DNA of 49,839 nt, taken from contig VBHA01000083.1 of assembly GCA_005889495.1 (NCBI GenBank), forward strand, positions 1 through 49,839, written 5' to 3'. The number at the start of each line of letters is the position of its first letter. Positions within the stretch are counted from its first letter, which is position 1. A program made the position numbers and the translations under genes. The notes under the pieces were generated by a model. It was given only the letters and a program-made list of their open reading frames with translations. It did not search any database and was not told the DNA's origin. This document shows positions 24,763-33,423 of this stretch, one piece after another. The stretch comes from Chloroflexota bacterium. GTDB lineage: Bacteria; Chloroflexota; Dormibacteria; Dormibacterales; Dormibacteraceae.

Positions 24763-25658
24763 TGCGCGCGCACGCCGTCGGTGAGCTGGCCGGCGAGGAG
24801 CGCGACAGCCAGGCGCTCGACCGCGGAGACCTGTACCGCTACGCGCTGCGCGTCGGCCTGCACCTGGTGTCGGCCGGCCGCGTCAAGCGCGGTCTCCGCT
24901 ACCTGGTCCAGCCGCTGCACTACTGGCGCGGTCTCGAGTACACGCTGGTGTGGAACGAGGGAGGATTCGGGCCAGACGACCGCGTCCTGGACGTCGGCAG
25001 CCCCAAGCTGCTGGCCCTCTACCTCGCCGAGAAGGTCGGTCCCGAGATCATCGCGACCGACATCGATCCTTACTTCATCGATGAGTACACGTTCCTGCGC
25101 GGCGTCCGCGGGGTGCCGGAGGCGAACCTGCGGTTCGAGGTCCAGGACGGGCGCCGCTTGAGCTTCCGATCCGAAACCTTCAACAAGGTATTCGCGGTGT
25201 CAGTGGTGGAGCACATCCCGGACGGCGGGGATTCCGAATGCATGCGTGAGATCGGCCGGGTCCTCGAGCCTGGGGGCATGTGCCTGCTCACCGTGCCGTT
25301 CTGGCCGGCCTCGAAGGATGAGTATCGGGACCCCGGCTCCTTCTACTGGGCCGGCTCGTCGGCGAAGCGGTCGGACGGGCGGGTGTTTTTCCAACGCCGG
25401 TACAGCGAGGAAGACCTGGTGACACGGTTGATCGAGCCGTCCGGGCTTGCGGTGCGCAAGCTCGAATACGTCGGCGAGCGCTTCCTCGTCGGATCCCAGC
25501 GGGAGCTAAGCGATTTCCTGGTGCCGCCGACAGGGCCGGTGCACCCGCTGGTCGCGCGTTTCTTTCACACCGGCCCGGCAAGCTCGCCCCGGCAGCTGAG
25601 CAAACCGCTGTGTGCCTTCGTCTGCCTGACCAAGCCGCGCCGCGGCGCTACTTCGTGA
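24759..25658 (+). CDS. SAM-dependent methyltransferase, class I
   Basis: Methyltransferase of about 299 residues. The SAM-binding motif I is VLDVGSPKL, motif II ATDIDPYF, and the post-core helix SVVEHIPDGGDSECMREIGRVLEPGG is typical of the Methyltransf_11 group. GTG 24759 overlaps the deacetylase stop by 4 nt, with a second ATG right after at 24762. The glycine-rich loop is altered (VGSPK for xGxGxG), which is seen in some members. Its acceptor is probably a sugar of the polysaccharide. It ends 11 nt into the end of the convergent methyltransferase gene. Confidence 0.86.
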   Translation: MMRAHAVGELAGEERDSQALDRGDLYRYALRVGLHLVSAGRVKRGLRYLVQPLHYWRGLEYTLVWNEGGFGPDDRVLDVGSPKLLALYLAEKVGPEIIATDIDPYFIDEYTFLRGVRGVPEANLRFEVQDGRRLSFRSETFNKVFAVSVVEHIPDGGDSECMREIGRVLEPGGMCLLTVPFWPASKDEYRDPGSFYWAGSSAKRSDGRVFFQRRYSEEDLVTRLIEPSGLAVRKLEYVGERFLVGSQRELSDFLVPPTGPVHPLVARFFHTGPASSPRQLSKPLCAFVCLTKPRRGATS

Positions 25659-26469
25659 AGACGCTGATGACGTCCCGATGCCGGCGGACGTTGAACCTGC
25701 CGCCGGGGCCCCAGGAGTCGAACTGAGCGCACGGCGTCAGGCCGTGCTTGCGCAGCATCTCGGCGAACATCGCCGCCGTCATCCCGCTGCGCCAGCCCGC
25801 TTCGGCTTCGAAGTGCTCATGCCCGTCACGGGCGTGGTGAATCACCGCCCGCCCGCCCTTGCGCATCACGCGATGGATCTCGCCGAGATACGAGTCGATG
25901 TCCGGCGGTGCGATGTGGACGAAGACGTCGAACGACCACACGCCGTCGATGCTGTCAGAGGCGAGCGCGGCCAGCGTGCGTCCGTCGTTGACGTGGAACT
26001 CGATGTTGGGTGCGTCCGCGAACCGCTCCTGGCAGACCTCGATGCAGCGGTCGGACAGGTCGACCACCACCAGATGCGCGGCCATCTCCAGCAAGGGCTC
26101 GGTCCAGCGTCCAGCGCCCGGTCCGATCTCCAGGACTGTCGTTCCGGGTGCGAGCTGGACGCGCATCACCTCGTCGATGAGTGACTGCTTCCATTCCTCG
26201 GAGTGCGTCCACTCCTCGCCGCCCCGCGACCAGTCCCACTCGTCCCAGACCCGGTAGTTGTTCTCGACGCTGTTGCGCCCGCTGAGGGAGTGCTGCCGTT
26301 CCAGGCGCACCATTCCCTGGTACACGGCGTGGTTGGCTCGCGTCAGCACGCCGAAGAGCGCCGCGTAGGCGCTCCAGCGCAGCCCGTTCGCGGAAACGTA
26401 CCGGGTCATCCTCGAGATCCGTCCACGCTGCAGGGTCCGCTGCGAGCCACCCCTGGCGGACGAGGTCAC
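25648..26469 (-). CDS. SAM-dependent methyltransferase, class I
   Basis: Methyltransferase of 273 residues. An N-terminal region of about 80 residues (RVWDEWDWSRGGEEWTHS) precedes motif I VLEIGPGAGRWTEPLL. Motif II is VVVDLSDRCIEV, then FHVNDGRTL and FDVFVHIAPPDID. The GTG start at 26469 overlaps the stop of the upstream glycosyltransferase (GTGA), so the two genes form a coupled pair. It is likely a sugar or lipid methyltransferase of the polysaccharide pathway. Confidence 0.88.
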   Translation of the reverse strand: MTSSARGGSQRTLQRGRISRMTRYVSANGLRWSAYAALFGVLTRANHAVYQGMVRLERQHSLSGRNSVENNYRVWDEWDWSRGGEEWTHSEEWKQSLIDEVMRVQLAPGTTVLEIGPGAGRWTEPLLEMAAHLVVVDLSDRCIEVCQERFADAPNIEFHVNDGRTLAALASDSIDGVWSFDVFVHIAPPDIDSYLGEIHRVMRKGGRAVIHHARDGHEHFEAEAGWRSGMTAAMFAEMLRKHGLTPCAQFDSWGPGGRFNVRRHRDVISVFTK

Positions 26470-27476
26470 GCGACCTCCGCCGGCACAGATCCGCCGAGCA
26501 GCTTTCGCAGCCGAGCCAGGCCTCGCTCGTGCTGGTCTCGCAGTCGCGGGCCGAGCTCGGCGCTCTTCTGCTCGAGCCGGTCGCGCTCCAGCAGTGCGCG
26601 CTGGATCGCCGCGGCCATGCCGGCCGGATCGTTCGGGGACATCAGCGCCGCCTCGCCGAATCGCCGGCGCAGCCCGGCGAGGTCGGACAGGACGAGAGGC
26701 CGGCCGAGCCCCACCGCCTCGAACGCGGCGCGATTCATGATGTGCGGGTCGGTGCTGAACACGCCGACCGCATCCGCGGCGCAGAGCTCGCCCAGAAACT
26801 GCGGATACGCGAGCCAGCCGGTGAAAGTGACGTTGGCCGGCGCTCGGTGGCGCAGCGCCGCGGGCAACCGGCGCACGTCGCCGGTGAGCCGGAACTCGAC
26901 TCCCGGGAGTCTCGACGCCGCGGCCAGCACCGCCGCCACCGGTTCGTTGGCGTCGAAGCTCCCGGCGATGACGACCCGGGGCGCGTGAGAGCGGTCCGGG
27001 ATCGAGGCGCGGCCGGCGTCTGGAACGTCATCCGGCAACAAGAAGCCCGGAGCGTGCCACGAAGTGACCAGCTCCTCGTCGGCCTCGGTGTGGACGAGCA
27101 CGGCGGTCGCGCCTCGGAAGAGCAGCCGGTGCGCGAGCCGCGCCCAGCGCCACTTCAGCCCGTGAAACGCGCCCGTATGGCAGTCGACGACCAGCGGCCT
27201 CCGGTGTGAGGTCGCCCACAGCCACGCGGTCAGCGGAGCGAACACCGGGGGTGTGACGACCACGACAGCCCGCGGCTGCTCAGCCTCCAGCAGGCGCCAC
27301 GTGCGCAGGGCGTCGACCGCGTAACGGAGGGGAAGGACCGCGCGGAGGTTGCGGCGCGGGCGGATGTACCAGGCGCTGCCCCCCAGGATCGAGGCCAGGG
27401 CCTGGGTACGCGCCTGGAATCCGTCCCAGGCGATCGCGGCGATGGGTTGGGGAAGGGGAGCGGCCTGCGAGACCAA
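26466..27476 (-). CDS. Glycosyltransferase, GT-B fold (GT4-like)
   Basis: Transferase of 336 residues. The N-terminal domain has VDCHTGAFHG and ATAVLVHTEADEELV. The C-terminal nucleotide-sugar domain begins at VVIAGSFDANEPV and includes NVTFTGWLAYPQFLGELCAAD, then FEAVGLGRPLVLSDLAGLRRRFG, the usual donor-binding segment. It should add a sugar to the growing repeat unit on the inner membrane face. TTG 27476 is the start. It is transcribed with the methyltransferase that follows. Confidence 0.86.
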   Translation of the reverse strand: MVSQAAPLPQPIAAIAWDGFQARTQALASILGGSAWYIRPRRNLRAVLPLRYAVDALRTWRLLEAEQPRAVVVVTPPVFAPLTAWLWATSHRRPLVVDCHTGAFHGLKWRWARLAHRLLFRGATAVLVHTEADEELVTSWHAPGFLLPDDVPDAGRASIPDRSHAPRVVIAGSFDANEPVAAVLAAASRLPGVEFRLTGDVRRLPAALRHRAPANVTFTGWLAYPQFLGELCAADAVGVFSTDPHIMNRAAFEAVGLGRPLVLSDLAGLRRRFGEAALMSPNDPAGMAAAIQRALLERDRLEQKSAELGPRLRDQHERGLARLRKLLGGSVPAEVA

Positions 27477-27594
27477 TTCTCAGATCAGGCTAGGTTGTGC
27501 ACCGGCCGCGGCGGAATAGGCGGGGGTCTCCACCGATGGGCGGCCCCCGGACTCATCCGGGACATTTGGCTCAGGGCTCGGGACCACGTGCCGA

Positions 27595-27623
27595 TTGACG
27601 GTCCGGCGGCGCCCCGGCACGAT
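27595..27623 (+). promoter_or_regulatory. Candidate promoter of a methyltransferase gene
   Basis: TTGACG (27595-27600) and CACGAT (27618-27623) are spaced by 17 bp, and the ATG of the methyltransferase is 8 nt after the second element. The -10 match is weak (three of six). The distance suggests a leaderless transcript. Confidence 0.3.
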
Positions 27624-27631
27624 CGGCTCGA

Positions 27632-28366
27632 ATGCCGGCGACCGAGCGGCTTTACCTGGGCACCGGTCTGCACATCCAGGAAGAGCTGCACCTGGGGCGG
27701 TATCGGTTTGCAAGCAGCCGGATCGAGACCGGGACGATGGTGCTCGACGCCGCGTGTGGGTCGGGCTATGGCAGCGCCATCCTGGCCCAGCACGCGCGGC
27801 ACGTCGTTGGAGTCGACGTGAGCGCCGATGCCCTCGCTCACGCCCGGGCCCACTACCAGGTCCCCAATATCGAGTTCATCCAGGCCGACCTCTCGCGACC
27901 GCTCGCCCTACCCGATCGATCGTGCGATGCGGTCGTCTCTTTCGAAACCATCGAGCACGTCCGCGACCAGCACGCGATGCTCGCCGAGTTTCATCGCGTG
28001 CTCGCGCCGGGAGGGACCCTGATCGTGTCCAGCCCCGACCGCGACATCATCAGCGGCAAGGCGCACGAGGTCAACGAATTTCATGTCGCCGAGCTGTCCA
28101 AGCCTGAGTTCGTCGACCTGATCGGCAGGCACTTCCAGATCGTCGAGCTCTACGGACAGATGCGGTACGAGCTCAGCACCTGGAAGACGGCCGCGAGGCA
28201 GCTCGCCAGGCAGGGGCCTTTCGGACTTCGGCGGCGGGTCAGGTCGTGGCGGCTCGGCGCCTTGATCGACGGGGTGCTGGCGCCGAGTCACCGGCTCCTG
28301 GAGGCGGTGAGCCCAACCTCACCAGGCGAGCATTGGTGGTTGATCGCGGTCGCCACCAAGCGCTAG
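27632..28366 (+). CDS. SAM-dependent methyltransferase, class I
   Basis: Methyltransferase of 244 residues. Motif I is VLDAACGSGYGSAIL, motif II VGVDVSADALA, with FIQADLSRPLALPDRS and VVSFETIEHVRD, and LAPGGTLIVSSPDRD after the core. This is the Methyltransf_11/UbiE-like type found in polysaccharide clusters. The start at ATG 27632 follows a candidate promoter. The end of the gene overlaps the likely start of the GH26 gene by about 30 nt. Confidence 0.9.
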   Translation: MPATERLYLGTGLHIQEELHLGRYRFASSRIETGTMVLDAACGSGYGSAILAQHARHVVGVDVSADALAHARAHYQVPNIEFIQADLSRPLALPDRSCDAVVSFETIEHVRDQHAMLAEFHRVLAPGGTLIVSSPDRDIISGKAHEVNEFHVAELSKPEFVDLIGRHFQIVELYGQMRYELSTWKTAARQLARQGPFGLRRRVRSWRLGALIDGVLAPSHRLLEAVSPTSPGEHWWLIAVATKR

Positions 28367-29370
28367 TCCGCGCGGCTGTGCTGGCGGCGGGGTGCTTGCT
28401 GCTCGGCGTGCTGGCCGCCACCTTCCTGCCGACCTCGTCTCCAGGCGGTGGCCTTCCGTGCCGCATCGTCTGGGGCACCTATGTGACCGGAGGTCCGCTG
28501 GCGACCGACATGGCCCCGGTCCGGGCTGTGGACGACTCGGTCGGGCGGCACTCCTGGCTGGTGCACTGGTACGTGCCCTGGGGCGCCTCGTGGGGCACGT
28601 TCGAGTACCAGCACCCCCTCATCGACCGCATCCATTCCTACGTTTCGATGGGCCAGACCGGCTCACTGCCGCTGATCACCTGGGAGCCGTGGGCGCCGCC
28701 CTTTGCACCCGATGGCACCGACATACCGCTGACCGCCATCGCCGGCGGCCAGTTCGACGCGTACATCGACAGCTGGGCGGCCGGCCTCAGGGACGACCGA
28801 TATCCCGTGCTGCTGGACTTCGCCCACGAGATGAACGGCGACTGGTATCCGTGGGGCTCGGGGGTCAACGGCAACACGCCAGGGCAGTACGTCGACGCGT
28901 TCCGGCACGTCCACGACCGTTTCGCGCTGGCCGGCGCGACCAACGTGCGCTTCGTGTGGAACCCCAACAACACGTCCACGAGCATCGCCGCGCCCGAGTT
29001 CTATCCGGGCGACGACTACGTGGACTGGCTGGCGATCGACGCCTACAACTCCAACAACTCGTGGGCCTCGCCGCACGACGAGATCGCGCCCATCTACACC
29101 GAGATCTCCGCGCTCAACTCCCGCAAGCCGATGATGCTCGCGGAGGTGGCGAGCCAGGCCACGCCCCCGGCCGGCGCGGTGCCGGTCGACAAGGCGGCCT
29201 GGATCTCGGACCTGGCCCAGGACCTGCCGCGCTCGTTTCCGCGCATCCGCGCGGTGGTCTGGTTCAACGAGCTGAACACCGAGCTGACGGTCGACTCGTC
29301 GGCCGACGTGCTCCAAGCGGCAGCCCGCGCGTTCGGTGGCTGCACCCAGAGCACGGACGGCACGCAATGA
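28336..29370 (+). CDS. Exported GH26-family glycosidase, unanchored
   Basis: Secreted or membrane-tethered endo-glycosidase of about 344 residues. The N-terminal R-rich segment and hydrophobic stretch (about 13-32) form a signal anchor or signal peptide. The catalytic module has the acid residue E165 in DFAHEMNGDWYPWG and the nucleophile E270 in MMLAEVASQ, plus WYVPWGASWGTFEY. The protein ends at FGGCTQST with no anchor. GTG 28336 is chosen because it leaves basic residues before the hydrophobic stretch; GTG 28378 would remove them. A close paralogue with an anchor is at 40111-41484. The family acts on mannans and related beta-linked polymers; trimming of the locus polysaccharide is inferred. 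Confidence 0.88.
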   Translation: MVDRGRHQALVRAAVLAAGCLLLGVLAATFLPTSSPGGGLPCRIVWGTYVTGGPLATDMAPVRAVDDSVGRHSWLVHWYVPWGASWGTFEYQHPLIDRIHSYVSMGQTGSLPLITWEPWAPPFAPDGTDIPLTAIAGGQFDAYIDSWAAGLRDDRYPVLLDFAHEMNGDWYPWGSGVNGNTPGQYVDAFRHVHDRFALAGATNVRFVWNPNNTSTSIAAPEFYPGDDYVDWLAIDAYNSNNSWASPHDEIAPIYTEISALNSRKPMMLAEVASQATPPAGAVPVDKAAWISDLAQDLPRSFPRIRAVVWFNELNTELTVDSSADVLQAAARAFGGCTQSTDGTQ

Positions 29371-30608
29371 AAGCCCGGCGCCGCCCCGGCCCTCCGCGCG
29401 TGTGCGTGATTCGCCAGGGCTTCTATCCGCTAGACCCGCGGGTGGGGCGCGAGGTGCTGGCGATGGAGGGGGCGGGCTATGAGGTCGATGTGATCTGCCT
29501 GCGCCGCCCGGACGAGGAACGCACCGAGCGCATCGGCAGCGTTTGCGTGCATCGCGTCTCGATCGCCAGCCGCGGCAGCGGCAGGGCTCGCTACCTCTTC
29601 GAGTACGCCGGCTTCATGCTCGCGAGCGCCTTCCTGGCGGCCCGCCTCCACCTCAAGCGCCGCTTCGACCTGGTCCAGGTCAACTCGATGCCGGACACGC
29701 TCGTTTTCGCGGCGATCGTGCCCAAGCTGCTGGGGGCTCGCGTGCTCCTCGACCTCCACGAATGCATGCCCGAGTTCTACGCCGTCAAGTACGGCGTCGG
29801 CATGCGCCACCCCGCGGTGCGGCTCGTGGGCTGGCTCGAGCAGGCGGCGATCCGCTTTGCCGACGCGGCCATCACCTGCACCGACCAGATGCGCGAAGCC
29901 TTCGAGAGCAGGGGCGCGGCTGTCTCCCGGATCGGGGTGGTCATGAATTCCGCCAACGAAGACGTCTTCGACCCCGACGGGCAGTCTGCGTCCTCCTCCG
30001 CCGACGGTGAGTTTCGCCTCATCTGCCATGGTTCGATCGAGCAGCGCTACGGCATCGACACCATCGTCCGGGCGGTGGCCCGGCTGCGCGACCGCATCCC
30101 CGGCCTGCGCCTGGCCATCTACGGTGAGGGCTCCGCGCTGGATGAGGTCCGGGCCCTGATCAGCAGCCTCCAAGTCGAAGACCGGGTCTACGTGTCAGGC
30201 GGTTTTGTCCCGATGCGAGAGCTGCTGCGGGCGATGGTCGAAGCCGATGCCGGCGTGGTCGCGGTGCGGCGCGACATCTTCCGAGACCTGACGCACTGCA
30301 ACAAGATGTTCGACTTCATCACGATGCGCAAGCCGGCGATCGTGTCGCGCACGCGCTCGGTCGAGGCGTACTTCGACGACTCGTGCTTCGAGATGTTCAC
30401 CTCGGGCGACGACGCCGACCTTGCGCGCGCCATCGATGAGCTGTATCGCAACCCTGACCTTCGTGTCCGGCTGGTCCGCGAGGCGCTTCGCGCCAACGAG
30501 CCGTACCGATGGCCCCACCAGCGGGCGCTGTACCTGGGCATCGTGGACCGGCTGGCTGTGACGCGGACCGGCGACCCCGCCGCGGCTACGCGCGCGGCTG
30601 GGGCTTGA
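29367..30608 (+). CDS. Glycosyltransferase family 4-like protein
   Basis: GT-B transferase of 413 residues. The N-terminal domain begins RVCVIRQGFYPLDPRVGRE with a typical acceptor loop, then VNSMPDTLVFAAIVPKLLG and LLDLHECMPEFY. The C-terminal donor domain starts at FRLICHGSIEQRYGIDTIV and has LAIYGEGSALDEV, VYVSGGFVPMRELL and KMFDFITMRKPAIV. ATG 29367 overlaps the GH26 stop (ATGA), so they are coupled. It adds a sugar to a lipid-linked intermediate; the linkage is unknown. Its 3' end overlaps the convergent phosphoglycosyl transferase gene by 23 nt. Confidence 0.92.
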   Translation: MKARRRPGPPRVCVIRQGFYPLDPRVGREVLAMEGAGYEVDVICLRRPDEERTERIGSVCVHRVSIASRGSGRARYLFEYAGFMLASAFLAARLHLKRRFDLVQVNSMPDTLVFAAIVPKLLGARVLLDLHECMPEFYAVKYGVGMRHPAVRLVGWLEQAAIRFADAAITCTDQMREAFESRGAAVSRIGVVMNSANEDVFDPDGQSASSSADGEFRLICHGSIEQRYGIDTIVRAVARLRDRIPGLRLAIYGEGSALDEVRALISSLQVEDRVYVSGGFVPMRELLRAMVEADAGVVAVRRDIFRDLTHCNKMFDFITMRKPAIVSRTRSVEAYFDDSCFEMFTSGDDADLARAIDELYRNPDLRVRLVREALRANEPYRWPHQRALYLGIVDRLAVTRTGDPAAATRAAGA

Positions 30609-31245
30609 GCTCCGGCTCCGGCACGCCGTTTTTTCGCTGCCGCCGCATGTCGCCCAGGACCGTGGGCACGGTCCGGGCCAGGATCTTCAAGTCGAACCAG
30701 AACGACTGAGCGCGCACGTAGCGCACGTCCAGGGCGAGCATCTCGGGAGCCGAAAGCCGGTCCCGCCCTGACACCTGCCACAGGCCGGTGATGCCGGGCC
30801 GCACGGCCTCGCGCTCGAATTGCGATCCCTCCAACCGTGAGCGCTCGTAGTCCATCACCGGACGCGGCCCGACCAGGCTCATCTCACCCTTGAGGACGTT
30901 CCACAGCTGTGGCAGCTCATCCAGGCTCGTGCGCCTGAGGAAGCGGCCCACCCTCGTCACGCGTGGGTCGGAGTCGGACTTGTAGCGGTGTCCGTTCCTG
31001 CGCTCGCCGAACCAGTCGTCAGACGCCTGGTGGTGGAGGGACTGGGTGCTTCCGTTGAACATCGAGCGGAACTTCCACAATCTGAAGGTCGCCCCGTGGC
31101 GGCCGACGCGCAGCTGCTGATAGAAGGCCGGCCCCGGGCTGTCGAGACGGATCAGGAGCACGAGCAGGCCGAAGACAGGCGCGAGCACCACCAGCGCAAC
31201 CGCCGCCACGACGATGTCGAGGGATCGCTTCAGGAAGCTGTTCAC
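30586..31245 (-). CDS. Monotopic phosphoglycosyl transferase (bacterial sugar transferase)
   Basis: Initiating enzyme of 219 residues that moves a sugar-1-phosphate to undecaprenyl phosphate. One N-terminal membrane hairpin (about 11-34) precedes the catalytic core: [49 protein letters not shown] with the conserved D-E pair, and [13 protein letters not shown]. The short length fits the PglC-like one-helix form without the WbaP-type extra helices. GTG 31245 overlaps the upstream epimerase stop (GTGA). It should start synthesis of the repeat unit. Confidence 0.95.
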   Translation of the reverse strand: MNSFLKRSLDIVVAAVALVVLAPVFGLLVLLIRLDSPGPAFYQQLRVGRHGATFRLWKFRSMFNGSTQSLHHQASDDWFGERRNGHRYKSDSDPRVTRVGRFLRRTSLDELPQLWNVLKGEMSLVGPRPVMDYERSRLEGSQFEREAVRPGITGLWQVSGRDRLSAPEMLALDVRYVRAQSFWFDLKILARTVPTVLGDMRRQRKNGVPEPELKPQPRA

Positions 31246-32195
31246 ACCGCGACCCTCGCGTCGCGGACAGCGGCCTCGAGCCATGCGATCTCGTCGCGGA
31301 GCCCGGAAACGAACTGCACACGCGCCCTGAAACCGAGAACCGAGGACGCGCGCGTCACGTCGCAGATCGCGCCCGCGCGAGCTTGGGTGGCACGGTTCTC
31401 GACCACCTCGCACCGCGCCCCACAGAGGCGAATGACGAGCTCAGCGACTTCGCGCGCAGTGCGCCCGGTGCCTGTGCCGATGTTGAATGTGCCCCTGGCG
31501 CGTTGGGTCACCGCGCGGACGAATGCATCGGCCACGTCGTCGACGTGGATCGGGTCGAACGCTTCGGTGCCGCGTCCGTTCACCACGGGCGGACGCCCCG
31601 ACAGAGCGGCGCGGATGAAGTTCGGTATCGCCCTCGGCACGGTTTCGCCGGCCCCGTAGACCGTCGCCAGGCGAAGGACCGCGGCCGGATGCCCGGTCAG
31701 CCTCGACCAGGCCCGGACGCAGGTCTCCTGCATGATCTTGGCCAGGGCGTACTCCGAGACCGCCCCTCCGACCGCGGTGTCTTCCGAGACTCCGCGAGCG
31801 CCGGGCGGGTAGACCGCGCTGGAGCTGGCGAAGCAGACATAGCCCACCCCGGCAGACCTTGCCGCCCCCATCAGGGTCGCCGTCGGTCCGACGTTGGCGG
31901 TGGCTTCGCCCGCGGTGCGGCCCGGACGGCGGTACTCGAGGTGAACGAGGGAATCGGACCGCCGCAGCGCCTGGACCAGCAACCGTTCGTCGAGCAGGGC
32001 GCGCCGCGAGTACGCGACCGACCCGTCCTCGACCAGGGCGCGCAGCTCGGGCCGCTTCAGCGGCGTCGGGCCCAACGCCTCCACCCGAGCGCCCGCGGCG
32101 AGGAGTCGCCCGACGAGACGGGACCCGATGAAGCCTCCCGCCCCCGTGAGCGCGATCCGCCGGCCGGCTAACCCGGTGCCGCCGAGATCTCCCAG
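31242..32195 (-). CDS. NAD-dependent sugar epimerase/dehydratase, likely CTG start
   Basis: Extended SDR of about 317 residues acting on a nucleotide sugar. The Rossmann motif TGAGGFIGSRL, the SSSAVYPPG segment, the YALAK catalytic pair (Y-x-x-x-K) and DPIHVDDVADAF are all visible. The nearest GTG (32084) would delete the Rossmann motif and cannot be the true start. Reading upstream there is no ATG, GTG or TTG in frame before the previous gene, but a CTG at 32195 has GGAGGT six bases upstream, so a rare CTG start is proposed. It overlaps the end of the upstream epimerase gene by 28 nt. The sugar product is unknown. Confidence 0.8.
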   Translation of the reverse strand: MGDLGGTGLAGRRIALTGAGGFIGSRLVGRLLAAGARVEALGPTPLKRPELRALVEDGSVAYSRRALLDERLLVQALRRSDSLVHLEYRRPGRTAGEATANVGPTATLMGAARSAGVGYVCFASSSAVYPPGARGVSEDTAVGGAVSEYALAKIMQETCVRAWSRLTGHPAAVLRLATVYGAGETVPRAIPNFIRAALSGRPPVVNGRGTEAFDPIHVDDVADAFVRAVTQRARGTFNIGTGTGRTAREVAELVIRLCGARCEVVENRATQARAGAICDVTRASSVLGFRARVQFVSGLRDEIAWLEAAVRDARVAV

Positions 32196-33169
32196 TTTTT
32201 TACCTCCTCTCCCCGCCGCCCTGTGCCTGAGGTCGGGTGAGCCTTCACCCAGGCGATGTACCGGCCGATGCCTTCCTCGATTCCGACAGCGGCGTCGAAA
32301 CCGAGCACGTCTCGGGCTCGGTCGACGTTCGCGAGGTGCCGGCGAACGTCACCCGGACGATCCCGCAGATGGATGATCGGCGACCTCGAGCGGGTCAGCC
32401 TGGTGATCAGCTCGGCCAGCCGCAGCACGCTGACCTCCTCGCCGCGGGCGATGTTGACGCAGTCGCCGAGCAGCTGGTCGCACTCGGCCGCGAGCACGAT
32501 GCCGCGGACGGTGTCTTCCACCCACGTGAAATCGCGCGTCTGCTGGCCGTCGCCGAAGATCGCCATGGGCCGGTTCGCAAGCGCGCGCTGGACGAAGCGC
32601 GGGATGACCTCTCCGCTGGGGCCTTCGGCGTGCGAACGCGGACCGTAGATGTTGAAGGGGCGGACGACGACCGCGGGAAGGCCATAGGTGTGGTGGAAGC
32701 TCAGGGTCATCGCCTCGCCGGCCAGCTTGCTCGCGCCGTAAGGCGTCGACGGCAGGGTCGGATGGTCCTCGTCCATGGGGATCCACCGGGCGTTGCCGTA
32801 GACCTCGGACGAGGAGACGTAGACGAACCGATCGACGCCGCATTCACGCGCCGCCAGCAGGACCTCGAGCGAGCCGATGTCGTTGACGTCATGGCTGAGC
32901 ACGGGGTCGGACAGCGACACACGCAGGCAGACGGTCGCAAGGTGAAAGACGACGTCGGCCTGCTCGACCGCGGCCCGCGTGCTCTGCCTGTCGCGGACGT
33001 CGGCCTCGATGACCGCGACCTGTTCCCTGCCAACGAGGTTCTGCCTGCTGCCCACCGAGAAGTCGTCGAGGACCGTGACCCGGTTGTGACGGGCCAGGAG
33101 ATCGACCAGGTGCCCACCGACGAAGCCCGCGCCGCCGGTGACCAGGACGCGTTTGCCCTTGATCAGCAA
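32168..33169 (-). CDS. NAD-dependent epimerase/dehydratase (UDP-glucose 4-epimerase-like)
   Basis: Extended SDR of 333 residues. The N-terminal cofactor motif is VLVTGGAGFVGGHLVDLL. The active-site serine segment is YVSSSEVYGNA and the Y-x-x-x-K pair is YGASK. The following PFNIYGPRSHAEG and IFGDGQQTRDFTWVEDT resemble the GalE/UDP-glucuronate decarboxylase group. TTG 33169 is the only start near the motif. It is the first gene of a three-gene unit with a second epimerase and the phosphoglycosyl transferase. Confidence 0.92.
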   Translation of the reverse strand: MLIKGKRVLVTGGAGFVGGHLVDLLARHNRVTVLDDFSVGSRQNLVGREQVAVIEADVRDRQSTRAAVEQADVVFHLATVCLRVSLSDPVLSHDVNDIGSLEVLLAARECGVDRFVYVSSSEVYGNARWIPMDEDHPTLPSTPYGASKLAGEAMTLSFHHTYGLPAVVVRPFNIYGPRSHAEGPSGEVIPRFVQRALANRPMAIFGDGQQTRDFTWVEDTVRGIVLAAECDQLLGDCVNIARGEEVSVLRLAELITRLTRSRSPIIHLRDRPGDVRRHLANVDRARDVLGFDAAVGIEEGIGRYIAWVKAHPTSGTGRRGEEVKNWEISAAPG

Positions 33170-33423
33170 CGGGGGCAGCTTCGGGGACGAAATCGTGCTG
33201 GTCCCACAGACCTTGACCTAACCACGCATATCCGCGTGTCTCAATGGGCCGATGGTCGGGCGTGCCGAGCGCGAGTACCACGTCGTGTAGGACTAAAGCC
33301 CGGCCTCTGCCGTTTGCGGCCATTTCCAGGAGCGCCGCGCCGGCACTAGGTTCTGAAATGGGAGAGCGGGCGCCTCCGGGTGGCCGCTCCTCCCGCCAAT
33401 CGCTACATGAGGTGTTGGGGGAG
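33170..33423. other. Divergent intergenic region of the epimerase and DMFA-like genes
   Basis: A 254-bp gap without a gene. It contains TTGACC (33213-33218) and the short inverted repeat CACGC/GCGTG (33223-33227 and 33234-33238) and presumably both promoters. No clear -10 was matched and no riboswitch fold was recognised. Confidence 0.35.

Noticed and set aside
28392-29366. Upstream extension of the GT4 glycosyltransferase frame through the GH26 gene
   Set aside because: The extension is out of frame with a clear GH26 catalytic domain. The true GT4 start is the ATG at 29367, overlapping the GH26 stop.
31242-32084. GTG 32084 as start of the second epimerase
   Set aside because: It would delete the NAD-binding TGAGGFIG motif that is clearly encoded just upstream in the same frame.
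33290-33340. Possible sigma-28-like promoter (TAAA...GCCG) before the DMFA-like gene
   Set aside because: The spacing between the two halves is 11 rather than about 15 and the downstream half does not match; no flagellar genes are nearby.
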